Source: Caulobacter sp. CCH9-E1 | GTDB taxonomy: Bacteria > Pseudomonadota > Alphaproteobacteria > Caulobacterales > Caulobacteraceae | Direction: 5' to 3' | DNA: 7,031 nt | Assembly (NCBI RefSeq): GCF_001556515.1 | Contig: NZ_LSJA01000300.1 | Location: 1 to 7,031, forward strand | Shown: positions 1 through 5,948 of the stretch, piece after piece | Layout: each line of letters starts with the position of its first letter | How positions within the stretch are numbered: the first letter of the stretch is position 1 | Position numbers and translations under genes: made by a program | The notes under the pieces: generated by a model | What the model was told of the DNA's origin: nothing | What the model saw: only the letters and a program-made list of their open reading frames with translations | Database searches by the model: none

Positions 1-258
1 GGGCGGGATCGCGGAGGCGCCCGTGGGGCGGGCCCGATCAAAGACGCGGCGCGCAGCGTCGTAGCGATCGACCGCGCCCAGGCGGCGGCGGGCCTTGTCC
101 AGATGCCAGTCGACGGTGTGCTTGGAGAGGCCGAGCTCCCGGGCGATCTCCTTGGAGCTCATGTGCCGATCGACCAGGCGCAAGCACTCACGCTCACGCT
201 CGGTGAGACGGTCGAGCGCCTCGACCTGGTCCGTCACAGAGGGATCGCCCTTGTCCAT
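1..258 (-). CDS. LuxR/GerE-type helix-turn-helix regulator, C-terminus cut by window edge
   Basis: This is probably a DNA-binding transcription regulator; target and signal are unknown. The visible 86 residues hold a complete GerE/LuxR-type HTH at about residues 18-72, starting LTERERECLRLV and containing the recognition-helix stretch SSKEIARELGLSKHTVDWHL. The HTH sits almost at the N-terminus, so there is no room for an upstream receiver or autoinducer domain; any sensing domain must lie in the C-terminal part beyond base 1. The ATG at 258-256 is chosen because an in-frame TAA lies at 288-286 and no other ATG, GTG or TTG occurs between. No good Shine-Dalgarno precedes it, so the start is less certain than the domain. 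It lies 89 bases downstream of, and on the same strand as, the DgoR-like gene, but nothing ties it functionally to galactonate use. Confidence 0.8.
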   Translation of the reverse strand, partial: MDKGDPSVTDQVEALDRLTERERECLRLVDRHMSSKEIARELGLSKHTVDWHLDKARRRLGAVDRYDAARRVFDRARPTGASAIPP

Positions 259-277
259 GCCAAGAACTTTAAGGGTC

Positions 278-300
278 CGACGCCTTTAGGCCAAGCGTCG
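278..300. repeat. Inverted repeat upstream of the LuxR-type gene
   Basis: CGACGC (278-283) and GCGTCG (295-300) are perfect 6-bp arms around 11 bases. It lies 20-42 bases upstream of the LuxR-type start codon, so it could be an operator or a leader hairpin. The region is GC-rich, where short dyads arise by chance. Confidence 0.3.
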
Positions 301-347
301 CCACATTAAACCTTAGCCATAGGGCGGGCGAGTCGTTTTCGAGGCGC

Positions 348-1076
348 TCACCCGTCGCGGCGAGCGGTCTCGGATTCCGTGCCCGGCGAAGCGGCTCGAA
401 TAAGCTCCAGCACGTCAACGATGATCTCGCGCATGGCCGCCTGAGCCTTGTCCGCGTCGCGGGCGATGATCGCTTCGGCCACGTCCTCGTGCGAGGGGAT
501 CGAGGCGGTGCGGCCCTTGATGCGGTTGGTGAAGCGGATCGAGATGCGCAGGGCCGTGTTCACCAGCTCGTGCAGCTCGCGATAGAATGGGTTCTTGGTC
601 GCGTCGAGGATGGCGATGTGGAAGGCGATGTCGGCCGACAGCGGGTCGTCCTCGCCGTCGGCGGCGGCCTTCATCCGGCGCAGGCCCTTGCGGATCTCTT
701 CCAGCCCGGCCTCGTCGGCGTTGCGCGCGGCCAGCGCCGCGGCGGCCGGTTCGATGCCCAGCCGCATCTCGGTGAAGTCGGCCAGCAGGCGCAGGGAGAA
801 CTTGCGTTCCAGCAGCCAGCGCAGCACATCCGGGTCGAGCATGTTCCACTCGGCCTCGGGCTCCACGACGGTGCCGTGGCGCGGGCGGGCGCTGAGCAGG
901 CCCTTGGCGGTCAGCATCTTGACCGCCTCGCGGGTGACGGTGCGGCTGGCGCCGAACTGCTTGGACAGCTCGCCCTCGGTCGGGAAGCCCACCGCGGCGT
1001 ATTCGCCGGTGACGATCGCTTGCCCCAGCTGCTCCACCAGGCCGTAGGTCAGGCTCAGGCCAGGCTGGGTGCGCAT
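348..1076 (-). CDS. dgoR: GntR-family (FadR/FCD subfamily) repressor, DgoR-like
   Basis: Likely repressor of galactonate catabolism that releases DNA on binding a pathway sugar acid. The 242-residue protein has a GntR winged helix at about residues 8-73 (ELSKQFGASRTVTREAV, then wing RPRHGTVV) and an all-helical FCD ligand domain at about 95-225. The linker motif EWNMLDPDVLRWLLE (76-90) closely resembles what I recall of E. coli DgoR, and this, with the dgoK and dgoA neighbours, supports the name. In the FCD pocket Asp149, His153 and His196 are present. The last metal-binding His usual in this fold is not seen in the final helix (AMREII, 214-219), which E. coli DgoR, as I recall it, also lacks. 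The gene follows dgoA on the same strand after 211 bases and has its own candidate promoter (1169-1197). The ATG at 1076 is preceded by a purine-rich AGAGGAAAGAAG stretch. The family is certain; the DgoR assignment is inference from motif and context. Confidence 0.88.
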   Translation of the reverse strand: MRTQPGLSLTYGLVEQLGQAIVTGEYAAVGFPTEGELSKQFGASRTVTREAVKMLTAKGLLSARPRHGTVVEPEAEWNMLDPDVLRWLLERKFSLRLLADFTEMRLGIEPAAAALAARNADEAGLEEIRKGLRRMKAAADGEDDPLSADIAFHIAILDATKNPFYRELHELVNTALRISIRFTNRIKGRTASIPSHEDVAEAIIARDADKAQAAMREIIVDVLELIRAASPGTESETARRDG

Positions 1077-1132
1077 TGACGAATCTTCTTTCCTCTGGCG
1101 GCGGCTGTGAAATGGCCGCTGCTCCCTATGGT

Positions 1133-1149
1133 GTTCGGGTCCGCCGAAC
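1133..1149. repeat. Inverted repeat in the dgoR leader
   Basis: GTTCGG (1133-1138) and CCGAAC (1144-1149) are perfect 6-bp arms around a 5-base spacer. It lies 57-73 bases upstream of the dgoR ATG and downstream of the candidate promoter, so it could be an mRNA hairpin or an autoregulatory operator. It does not resemble the palindrome ahead of dgoK. Confidence 0.35.
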
Positions 1150-1168
1150 CGCGGAATCTATTGGGGCG

Positions 1169-1197
1169 AATACAGCCGCGCCGCCCGTTTTCGGCAA
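1169..1197 (-). promoter_or_regulatory. Candidate sigma-70-type promoter for dgoR
   Basis: Read on the minus strand, TTGCCG (1197-1192) and TGTATT (1174-1169) are separated by exactly 17 bases. The -35 matches TTGACA at four of six positions. Transcription would start near 1162, leaving a leader of about 85 bases. This is pattern matching only. Confidence 0.35.
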
Positions 1198-1287
1198 GAG
1201 CGTTCACGCGGAGGGCAAGGCCAAAATGCGAGAGGACTGTCGTAGCCTATCTCCTTGCGTGTTTGGCCTCGCGTCGCCGCCTCCGCG

Positions 1288-1896
1288 TCAGGCGCCCCAG
1301 GCCGCGACCAGGGCGGCGGCGCGCTCGCCGACCTCCTGGGCCGTGTAGCCTGGGCGGTAGAGCTCGCCGCCGACGCCGATGCCGGCGATGCCCGCCGCCC
1401 GCCACGGCTCGAGATTGGCCGCGCCCACCCCGCCGACGGCGTAGACGAGAATGTCCTTGGGCAGCACGTCCTTGACCGCCTTGATGTGGCTGGGGCCGAA
1501 CGAGCTGGCCGGATAGAGCTTCAGCGCCTTGGCGCCGGCCTTCACGGCCACGAAGGCCTCCGACGGCGTCGCGAAGCCCGGCATGGCGGTCAGGCCCAGT
1601 TCGACGGCGCGCGTGATCACGGCGGCGTCGGTGTTGGGCGTGACGATCAGCTTGCCGCCGACGCCGGCGACCTGGTCCACGACCTCGGGCGCCAGCACCG
1701 TGCCGGCGCCGCACAGGGCCTGGTCGCCGAACGCGTCGCACAGCTTGCCGATGCTCTCCAGGGGATCGGGCGAGTTCATCGGCACCTCGATGCCCCTGAT
1801 CCCGGCGGCGACCAGGGCGGCGGCGACGTCGACGATCTCGGTCGGCTTGACGCCGCGCAGGATGGCCACGATGGGGGGCGGGGCGGCGTGGGTCAT
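1288..1896 (-). CDS. dgoA: 2-dehydro-3-deoxy-6-phosphogalactonate aldolase
   Basis: Class I aldolase that splits 2-keto-3-deoxy-6-phosphogalactonate into pyruvate and D-glyceraldehyde 3-phosphate, the last step of the De Ley-Doudoroff galactose/galactonate route in the cytoplasm. The 202-residue length matches the KDPG/KDPGal aldolase family. Visible landmarks are AILRG (11-15), IEVPMNSP with Glu37 as the likely general acid/base, GAGT (63-66), the VTPN loop (85-88), PGFATPSEA (106-114) and LKLYPAS with Schiff-base Lys126, followed by a phosphate-binding AVGGVG. The Asn-Ser-Pro after Glu37 and the kinase partner favour the galacto (DgoA) over the gluco (Eda) form. The ATG at 1896 begins five bases after the dgoK stop, a typical operon junction; AAGAGAAG upstream is a modest ribosome site inside the dgoK 3' end. 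The protein family is very secure; substrate preference is inferred. Confidence 0.94.
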   Translation of the reverse strand: MTHAAPPPIVAILRGVKPTEIVDVAAALVAAGIRGIEVPMNSPDPLESIGKLCDAFGDQALCGAGTVLAPEVVDQVAGVGGKLIVTPNTDAAVITRAVELGLTAMPGFATPSEAFVAVKAGAKALKLYPASSFGPSHIKAVKDVLPKDILVYAVGGVGAANLEPWRAAGIAGIGVGGELYRPGYTAQEVGERAAALVAAWGA

Positions 1897-1901
1897 AAGC
1901 T

Positions 1902-2816
1902 TCACTTCTCTTGGGATCTGGAGATCGCGGAAAGGCCCGCCAGGACGGCCGCGTCGCCATCGACGACGGACGCGCCGACCTCGATCTTGGCGAGGGCCTG
2001 GACATAGAGGTCGCTGAGCGCGCCGGCGCCGATCACGGTCACGGCGGTCATCGGTCCGAACCAGTCGCGCGCGGCGGCCACGTCGGCGGCGATCAGCAGG
2101 CCCGACAGATAGCCCATGGCGTCCGCCGGGCTCATGCCGTCCAGCAGCTGGCGGGCGCGGGTCTCGAACATCAGGTGGGTCAGGCGCGCGGCGCCATGCT
2201 CGGCGATGCGGGAAAGGCCGAGGGCGAAGCCTTCGGCCGAACCGTCGGCCTGGCTTCCGCCGCCGGCCGCCAGGGTCGAGTGCTTCTTGAGCAGGGCGAA
2301 GGTCTCGCCGACCGGGGCGGTGACGAAGCCGGTGACCTTGCCGTCCTCGACCACGGTCCACTTGTTGTGGGTGCCGGGCAGGACCAGCAGGTGGCGGCCG
2401 GTCTGCAGGGCCGGGTTCAGCGACAAGGCGCCGAAGACCTGGGTCTCCTCGCCGCGCATCACATCGGGGCCGCCCAGCGGGTTCACACAGGACAGGCCCG
2501 TGACGAGCGTCACCGGCAGGCCGTCGGCCTCGAGCCGGATCGTGCGCCGCGCGATCGCCGCCGGATCGGCCGGGCAGGGGGCGTAGGGCGCTAGGGTCCA
2601 GCCGATGCTGGAGCCGACCATGCCGCACAGGAGCGCCCCGGTCGGCTTAGCTTCGCGCCAGTCGCCGACCAGGTCGAGGAAGGTCTTTTCGGGGGTGTCG
2701 GTCAGGGCCGAGACGCCCGGCCCGTCGCGGCGATGGATGACGCTCTTGCCCTGGCGCAGCCATAGCCGCAGGCGCGAGGTGCCCCAGTCGCCGACGATCA
2801 CGACATCCTGGTCCAT
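1902..2816 (-). CDS. dgoK: 2-dehydro-3-deoxygalactonokinase
   Basis: ATP-dependent cytoplasmic kinase that phosphorylates 2-keto-3-deoxygalactonate at C6, giving the substrate of the adjacent aldolase. The 304-residue protein fits the DgoK family. An N-terminal phosphate-binding loop of the actin/hexokinase fold is seen as GDWGTSRLRLW (9-19), followed by CGMVGSSIGW (64-73), PDVMRGEETQVFG (117-129), LPGTHNKW (146-153) and APVGETFALL in the second half. The ATG at 2816 is the only plausible start: the frame stays open upstream but shows no ATG, GTG or TTG, and a short upstream ORF ends in a TGA whose A is the first base of this ATG. The Shine-Dalgarno is weak (AAGG twice in AAGGCCAAGGCC), so translation may depend on coupling to that ORF. 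It is the first enzyme gene of the minus-strand cluster; a TATAAT box and operator-like palindrome lie about 100 bases upstream. Confidence 0.95.
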   Translation of the reverse strand: MDQDVVIVGDWGTSRLRLWLRQGKSVIHRRDGPGVSALTDTPEKTFLDLVGDWREAKPTGALLCGMVGSSIGWTLAPYAPCPADPAAIARRTIRLEADGLPVTLVTGLSCVNPLGGPDVMRGEETQVFGALSLNPALQTGRHLLVLPGTHNKWTVVEDGKVTGFVTAPVGETFALLKKHSTLAAGGGSQADGSAEGFALGLSRIAEHGAARLTHLMFETRARQLLDGMSPADAMGYLSGLLIAADVAAARDWFGPMTAVTVIGAGALSDLYVQALAKIEVGASVVDGDAAVLAGLSAISRSQEK

Positions 2817-2869
2817 CAGGCCTTGGCCTTCGCCGTCGCGCGTCGCCGTCCCGTGTGCCCGTCGCTCAT
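2816..2869 (-). CDS. Possible 17-residue leader ORF overlapping the dgoK start
   Basis: An ATG at 2869-2867 opens an 18-codon frame encoding MSDGHTGRRRATAKAKA and ending in TGA at 2818-2816, which overlaps the dgoK ATG by one base (TGATG). AGGGA lies about 6 bases before the ATG and is a better ribosome site than the one before dgoK. It falls between the candidate promoter and dgoK, so it could be a leader peptide that couples translation, or the tail of an ancestral gene lost by deletion. The product is short, basic and matches nothing I recognise. Chance occurrence is possible. Confidence 0.35.
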   Translation of the reverse strand: MSDGHTGRRRATAKAKA

Positions 2870-2914
2870 GATCGTCCCTAACGCGGCGCTGATATCGCCC
2901 ACTCCGCGGGTGGA

Positions 2915-2942
2915 ATTATAGTACAATATGGAGCCGCGCAAT
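2915..2942 (-). promoter_or_regulatory. Candidate dgoK promoter
   Basis: On the minus strand a perfect TATAAT -10 box lies at 2920-2915. A weak -35, ATTGCG, lies at 2942-2937 with a 16-base spacer. It stands out as an A/T patch in GC-rich DNA. The start site would be near 2908, giving a leader of about 90 bases that includes the 17-codon ORF. Confidence 0.5.
2917..2928. promoter_or_regulatory. GntR/FadR-type operator candidate on the dgoK -10 box
   Basis: TATAGTACAATA is a 12-bp palindrome with one mismatched pair. Its core fits the TnGT/ACnA half-site pattern reported for FadR-subfamily GntR regulators, with no spacer (TTGTACTA on the minus strand). It overlaps the TATAAT box, where a bound repressor would block RNA polymerase. 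The DgoR-like gene of the same cluster is the obvious candidate ligand; the pairing is inferred. Confidence 0.5.
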
Positions 2943-3008
2943 CGCGCTGCATACGACCACTTGGGGGCTGGCCAAGCGGCCCTCGCCCGGCGAGTGTCTC
3001 CCGAACGA

Positions 3009-3024
3009 TTGATAGCGCTATCAA
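3009..3024. promoter_or_regulatory. Perfect 16-bp palindrome, LacI-family-type operator
   Basis: TTGATAGCGCTATCAA is fully self-complementary with a central CG, the layout of LacI/GalR-family operators (TGnnAnCGnTnnCA). It ends 24 bases before the GH31 start codon, a position for a repressor over the transcription start. No LacI-family gene is in the window, so the regulator is encoded elsewhere. Similar AGCGCT-centred operators are known for sugar-responsive LacI repressors, which would fit a glycosidase. Confidence 0.6.
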
Positions 3025-3034
3025 GGCGCTCGGC

Positions 3035-3042
3035 GAGGGAGG
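3035..3042 (+). promoter_or_regulatory. Ribosome binding site deciding the GH31 start
   Basis: GAGGGAGG touches the first possible ATG (3043) with no spacer but sits six bases before a second in-frame ATG (3049). Normal spacing therefore favours 3049. The choice only adds or removes Met-Arg before the signal peptide. Confidence 0.65.
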
Positions 3043-3048
3043 ATGCGG

Positions 3049-5880
3049 ATGAGCGCCTGGCGTGCGGCGGCGGTTTGCCTGGGGGCTCTGATGGCCTCGA
3101 CCTCGGCCCTGGCCCTGGACTTCGAGCGGACCGCCGACGGGGTGATCGTCACGCCCGCGTCCGGGCCGGCCAAGAGGGTCCGGCTGCAGGTGATGAGCGA
3201 CCGCATCATCCGCGTCACCGCCTCGCCGACCGACGAGATCAAGGCGCCGCCGAGCCTGATGGTGATCGCCGCGCCGAAGGCCTCGGGCTTCACGGTGTCG
3301 GAGGCTGGCGGCAAGGTTGTGTTGAAGGCCGGCAAGGCCACCGCCGAAGTGGCGCTCAAGGACGGCGCGGTGTCGTTCAAGGACGCGGCCGGCAAGACCG
3401 TCCTGGCCGAGCAGGGGCGCTCGGCGTTCAAGCCGCTGAGCATCGACGGCGAGGGCTTCTACGCGATCAGCCAGCGGTTCAATCCGGGTACGGATGAAGG
3501 CTTCTATGGCCTGGGCCAGCACCAGAACGGCCAGATGAACTACAACGGCCAGGACGTCGAGCTGGCCCAGTACAATCGCGCCATCGCCATCCCGTTCGTG
3601 CTGTCGACCCGCAACTACGGCGTCCTCTGGGACAATAACGGCATCACCCGTTTCGGCGACCCGACGCCCTACGCCCTGGCCTCGCGCGACCTGAAGCTGT
3701 TCGACGCCAGCGGCAAGGCTGGTGGGTTCACCGCCAAGTACTTCGTCAATGGTCAGCTGAAGCTGACTCGCGTCGAGGGGGACGTGAACTACCAGCACTT
3801 GAAGGACCTGCCGAACTGGCCGGTCGAGTTGACCGGCGCCGACAAGAAGCCTCTGAAGGGCGCCAGCGTGGTCTGGGAAGGTTCTGTCGAGCCGAAGACC
3901 AGCGGCGTCCAGAAGTTCAAGCTGTACTCGTCCAGCTACGCCAAGCTCTGGGTCGACGGCCAGCTGAAGATCGATCGCTGGCGGCAGAATTGGAACCCGT
4001 GGTTCCACAACTTCACCGTCCCGATGAAGGCCGGAACGCGCCACAAGGTGCGGATCGAATGGACGCCGGACGACGGCTACATCGCCCTGCTGCACAACGA
4101 CCCGCTGCCCGCCGCCCAGCAGAAGTCGCTGACCCTGACCTCGGACGTCGCCCACGCGGTCGACTACTACTTCGTCTCGGGGGACAATCTCGACCAGGTT
4201 GTCAGCGGCTATCGTCAGCTGACCGGCAAGGCGGAGGCCCTGCCGCGCTGGGCCTATGGCTTCTGGCAGAGCCGCCAGCGCTACGAGACGCAAGGAGAGA
4301 TCGTCGGGGTGCTCAAGGCGTACCGCGACCGCAAGCTGCCGATCGACAATGTCGTGATGGACTGGCGCTACTGGAAGGACGACCAGTGGGGCAGCCATAG
4401 GTTCGACGAGACCCGCTTCCCCGATCCCCAGAAGATGCTGGACGACATCCACGGGATGAACGGCCGCTTCATGATCTCGATCTGGCCCAAGTTCTATCCG
4501 TGGACCGAGCACTTCAAGGAGCTCGACGCCAAGGGCCACATGTACAAGCGCAACATCGAGCAGGGCGCGGTCGATTGGGTGGGGCCGGGCTATCTGAACT
4601 CGTTCTACGACCCCTATTCCAAGGAAGCGCGCGACATCTACTGGCGCCAGGTCAAGGACAGCCTGAAGCGCTACGGCGTCGACGCCTGGTGGATGGACAG
4701 CGACGAGCCGGACATGCACTCCAACCTCGACATCCCCGAGCGCACCCTGCGCATGGGCCCAACGGCGATGGGGCCGGGCGCGGAGTTCTTCAATTCCTAT
4801 CCGCTGATCCACACCCAGGGCGTCTTCGAGGGTGAGCATGCGCTCGATCCGAACAAGCGCAGCTTCATCCTGTCGCGCTCAGGGTTCGGCGGCATCCAGC
4901 GTCACGGCGTGGCGTTGTGGAGCGGCGATGTCGTCGCCCGCTGGGACGATTTCCGTGATCAGATTTCGGCGGGGGTGAACCTCTCGATGTCCGGCGTGCC
5001 CAACTGGACCACCGACATCGGCGGCTTCTCGGTCGAGGATCGCTACACCAATCAGGACCCAAAGCACCTGGACGAGTGGCGCGAGCTGAACCTGCGGTGG
5101 TTCCAGTTCGGGGCCTTCTCGCCGCTGTTCCGCAGTCACGGCGAGTTCCCGTACCGCGAGATCTACAACCTCGCGCCGGAAGGCTCCGAGATCTACCAGA
5201 GCCTGGCCTGGTACGACGCGTTGCGCTACCGGCTGATGCCCTACACCCAGACCCTGGCGGGCGAGACCTATCACCGCGACGCCAGCATCATGCGCGGCCT
5301 GGTCATGGACTTCCCCGATGACCTGAAGGCGCGGAACGTTGATGACGAATACCTCTACGGCTCGGCCTTCCTGGTCGCGCCGGTGACGGCGTTCAAGGCC
5401 CGCTCGCGCGAGGTCTATCTGCCGGCTGGCGCGGCCTGGTACGACTTCGAGACCGGCCAGCGTCACGCGGGCGGCCAGACGATCAAGGCTCAGGCGCCGC
5501 TCGCGCGCATGCCGTTGTTCGTCAAGGCCGGCGCGATCGTGCCGACCACCGAGGTCCAGCAGTATGTCGGGGAGAAGCCCGACGCGCCGATCACCTTCGT
5601 CGTCTATACGGGCCAGGACGGCCGTTTCGAGCTCTATGAGGACGACGGCCTGTCGATGGCCTACCAGCGCGGGGCCTATAGCCGCATCCCGGTCAGCTAT
5701 GACGAGGCCAGCGGCCGCCTGACCATCGGCGCTCGCTCGGGCCGTTACGACGGCATGGTCGAGCGGCGGACGTTCAAGGTGCGCTTCGTCGGCCCGGGCG
5801 TGAAATCCGGGGCGTTCGATACGGCCGACGCGACGATCGACTACGCCGGAGCGCTCGTGACGGCGATGCGCCCCAAATAG
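3049..5880 (+). CDS. Exported GH31 glycoside hydrolase with PA14 insert, probable alpha-xylosidase
   Basis: Retaining alpha-glycosidase predicted to release terminal alpha-linked sugars outside the cytoplasm; xyloglucan-derived oligosaccharides are the likeliest substrate. The 943-residue protein begins with a signal peptide (cleavage likely after ALA, residues 20-22), then a GH31 N-terminal beta-sandwich (about 24-222), a PA14 insert (about 228-354, from FTAKYFVNG to YIALLHNDPLP), the catalytic barrel opening with LPRWAYGFWQSR (398-409), and a C-terminal beta region ending in a DUF5110-like module (about 840-915). Probable nucleophile is Asp550 in WWMDSDEPD and probable acid/base is Asp627 in WSGDVV; MSGVPNWTTDIGGF (647-660) is a family signature. 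The PA14 insertion is the layout of Cellvibrio Xyl31A, an alpha-xylosidase; alpha-glucosidase or another GH31 activity remains possible. It is transcribed away from the galactonate genes behind a LacI-type palindrome. No frameshift is seen and all family landmarks are intact. Confidence 0.92.
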   Translation: MSAWRAAAVCLGALMASTSALALDFERTADGVIVTPASGPAKRVRLQVMSDRIIRVTASPTDEIKAPPSLMVIAAPKASGFTVSEAGGKVVLKAGKATAEVALKDGAVSFKDAAGKTVLAEQGRSAFKPLSIDGEGFYAISQRFNPGTDEGFYGLGQHQNGQMNYNGQDVELAQYNRAIAIPFVLSTRNYGVLWDNNGITRFGDPTPYALASRDLKLFDASGKAGGFTAKYFVNGQLKLTRVEGDVNYQHLKDLPNWPVELTGADKKPLKGASVVWEGSVEPKTSGVQKFKLYSSSYAKLWVDGQLKIDRWRQNWNPWFHNFTVPMKAGTRHKVRIEWTPDDGYIALLHNDPLPAAQQKSLTLTSDVAHAVDYYFVSGDNLDQVVSGYRQLTGKAEALPRWAYGFWQSRQRYETQGEIVGVLKAYRDRKLPIDNVVMDWRYWKDDQWGSHRFDETRFPDPQKMLDDIHGMNGRFMISIWPKFYPWTEHFKELDAKGHMYKRNIEQGAVDWVGPGYLNSFYDPYSKEARDIYWRQVKDSLKRYGVDAWWMDSDEPDMHSNLDIPERTLRMGPTAMGPGAEFFNSYPLIHTQGVFEGEHALDPNKRSFILSRSGFGGIQRHGVALWSGDVVARWDDFRDQISAGVNLSMSGVPNWTTDIGGFSVEDRYTNQDPKHLDEWRELNLRWFQFGAFSPLFRSHGEFPYREIYNLAPEGSEIYQSLAWYDALRYRLMPYTQTLAGETYHRDASIMRGLVMDFPDDLKARNVDDEYLYGSAFLVAPVTAFKARSREVYLPAGAAWYDFETGQRHAGGQTIKAQAPLARMPLFVKAGAIVPTTEVQQYVGEKPDAPITFVVYTGQDGRFELYEDDGLSMAYQRGAYSRIPVSYDEASGRLTIGARSGRYDGMVERRTFKVRFVGPGVKSGAFDTADATIDYAGALVTAMRPK

Positions 5881-5894
5881 GTCGCCCCGGTTTC

Positions 5895-5947
5895 GAGGGA
5901 GCCTGCGCGCCTCTCCTTCGTTGGAAGAAGGGCAAGGAGGCTCTCTC
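5895..5947 (+). promoter_or_regulatory. Hairpin that can bury the small-ORF ribosome site
   Basis: GAGGGAGCC (5895-5903) can pair with GGCTCTCTC (5939-5947) through nine pairs, one of them G-U. Inside it CTCCTT (5913-5918) is the exact complement of AAGGAG (5934-5939), the core of the Shine-Dalgarno before the ATG at 5949. It follows the GH31 stop by 14 bases. It may cap the GH31 mRNA 3' end, control translation of the small ORF, or both. The absence of a T-run argues against a standard terminator. Confidence 0.4.
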
Positions 5948-5948
5948 A

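Larger units (their letters stand above)
1077..1287. other. Intergenic gap between dgoA and dgoR
   Basis: No credible gene is seen in these 211 bases. They hold the candidate dgoR promoter (1169-1197) and an inverted repeat (1133-1149). I found no GC stem followed by a T-run just after the dgoA stop, so dgoK-dgoA transcription may run into dgoR as well as dgoR having its own start. Confidence 0.6.

Noticed and set aside
489..1079. 196-codon plus-strand frame across dgoR
   Set aside because: Shadow of the GntR regulator, with low-complexity Gly/Ala/Leu/Gln composition and no domain.
1288..2628. 446-codon open frame in which the aldolase is preceded by a long N-terminal extension
   Set aside because: The extension is the out-of-frame reading of dgoK. 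The real aldolase begins at the ATG at 1896, where family similarity starts and catalytic residues fall at the expected Glu37 and Lys126.
2982..2994. CTCGCC/GGCGAG dyad as an operator
   Set aside because: Pure G/C-type arms with a one-base centre are common by chance in this composition; it is mentioned only for its possible RNA pairing.
3043..3045. Upstream ATG as the GH31 start
   Set aside because: The Shine-Dalgarno GAGGGAGG touches this ATG with no spacer, while the ATG at 3049 has normal six-base spacing. It remains possible and changes only two residues.
2878..4839. 653-codon open frame on the minus strand across the GH31 gene
   Set aside because: It is antisense to a fully supported GH31 coding region, has a repetitive His/Val/Leu/Arg/Asp composition typical of reverse frames in high-GC DNA, and carries no recognisable domain.
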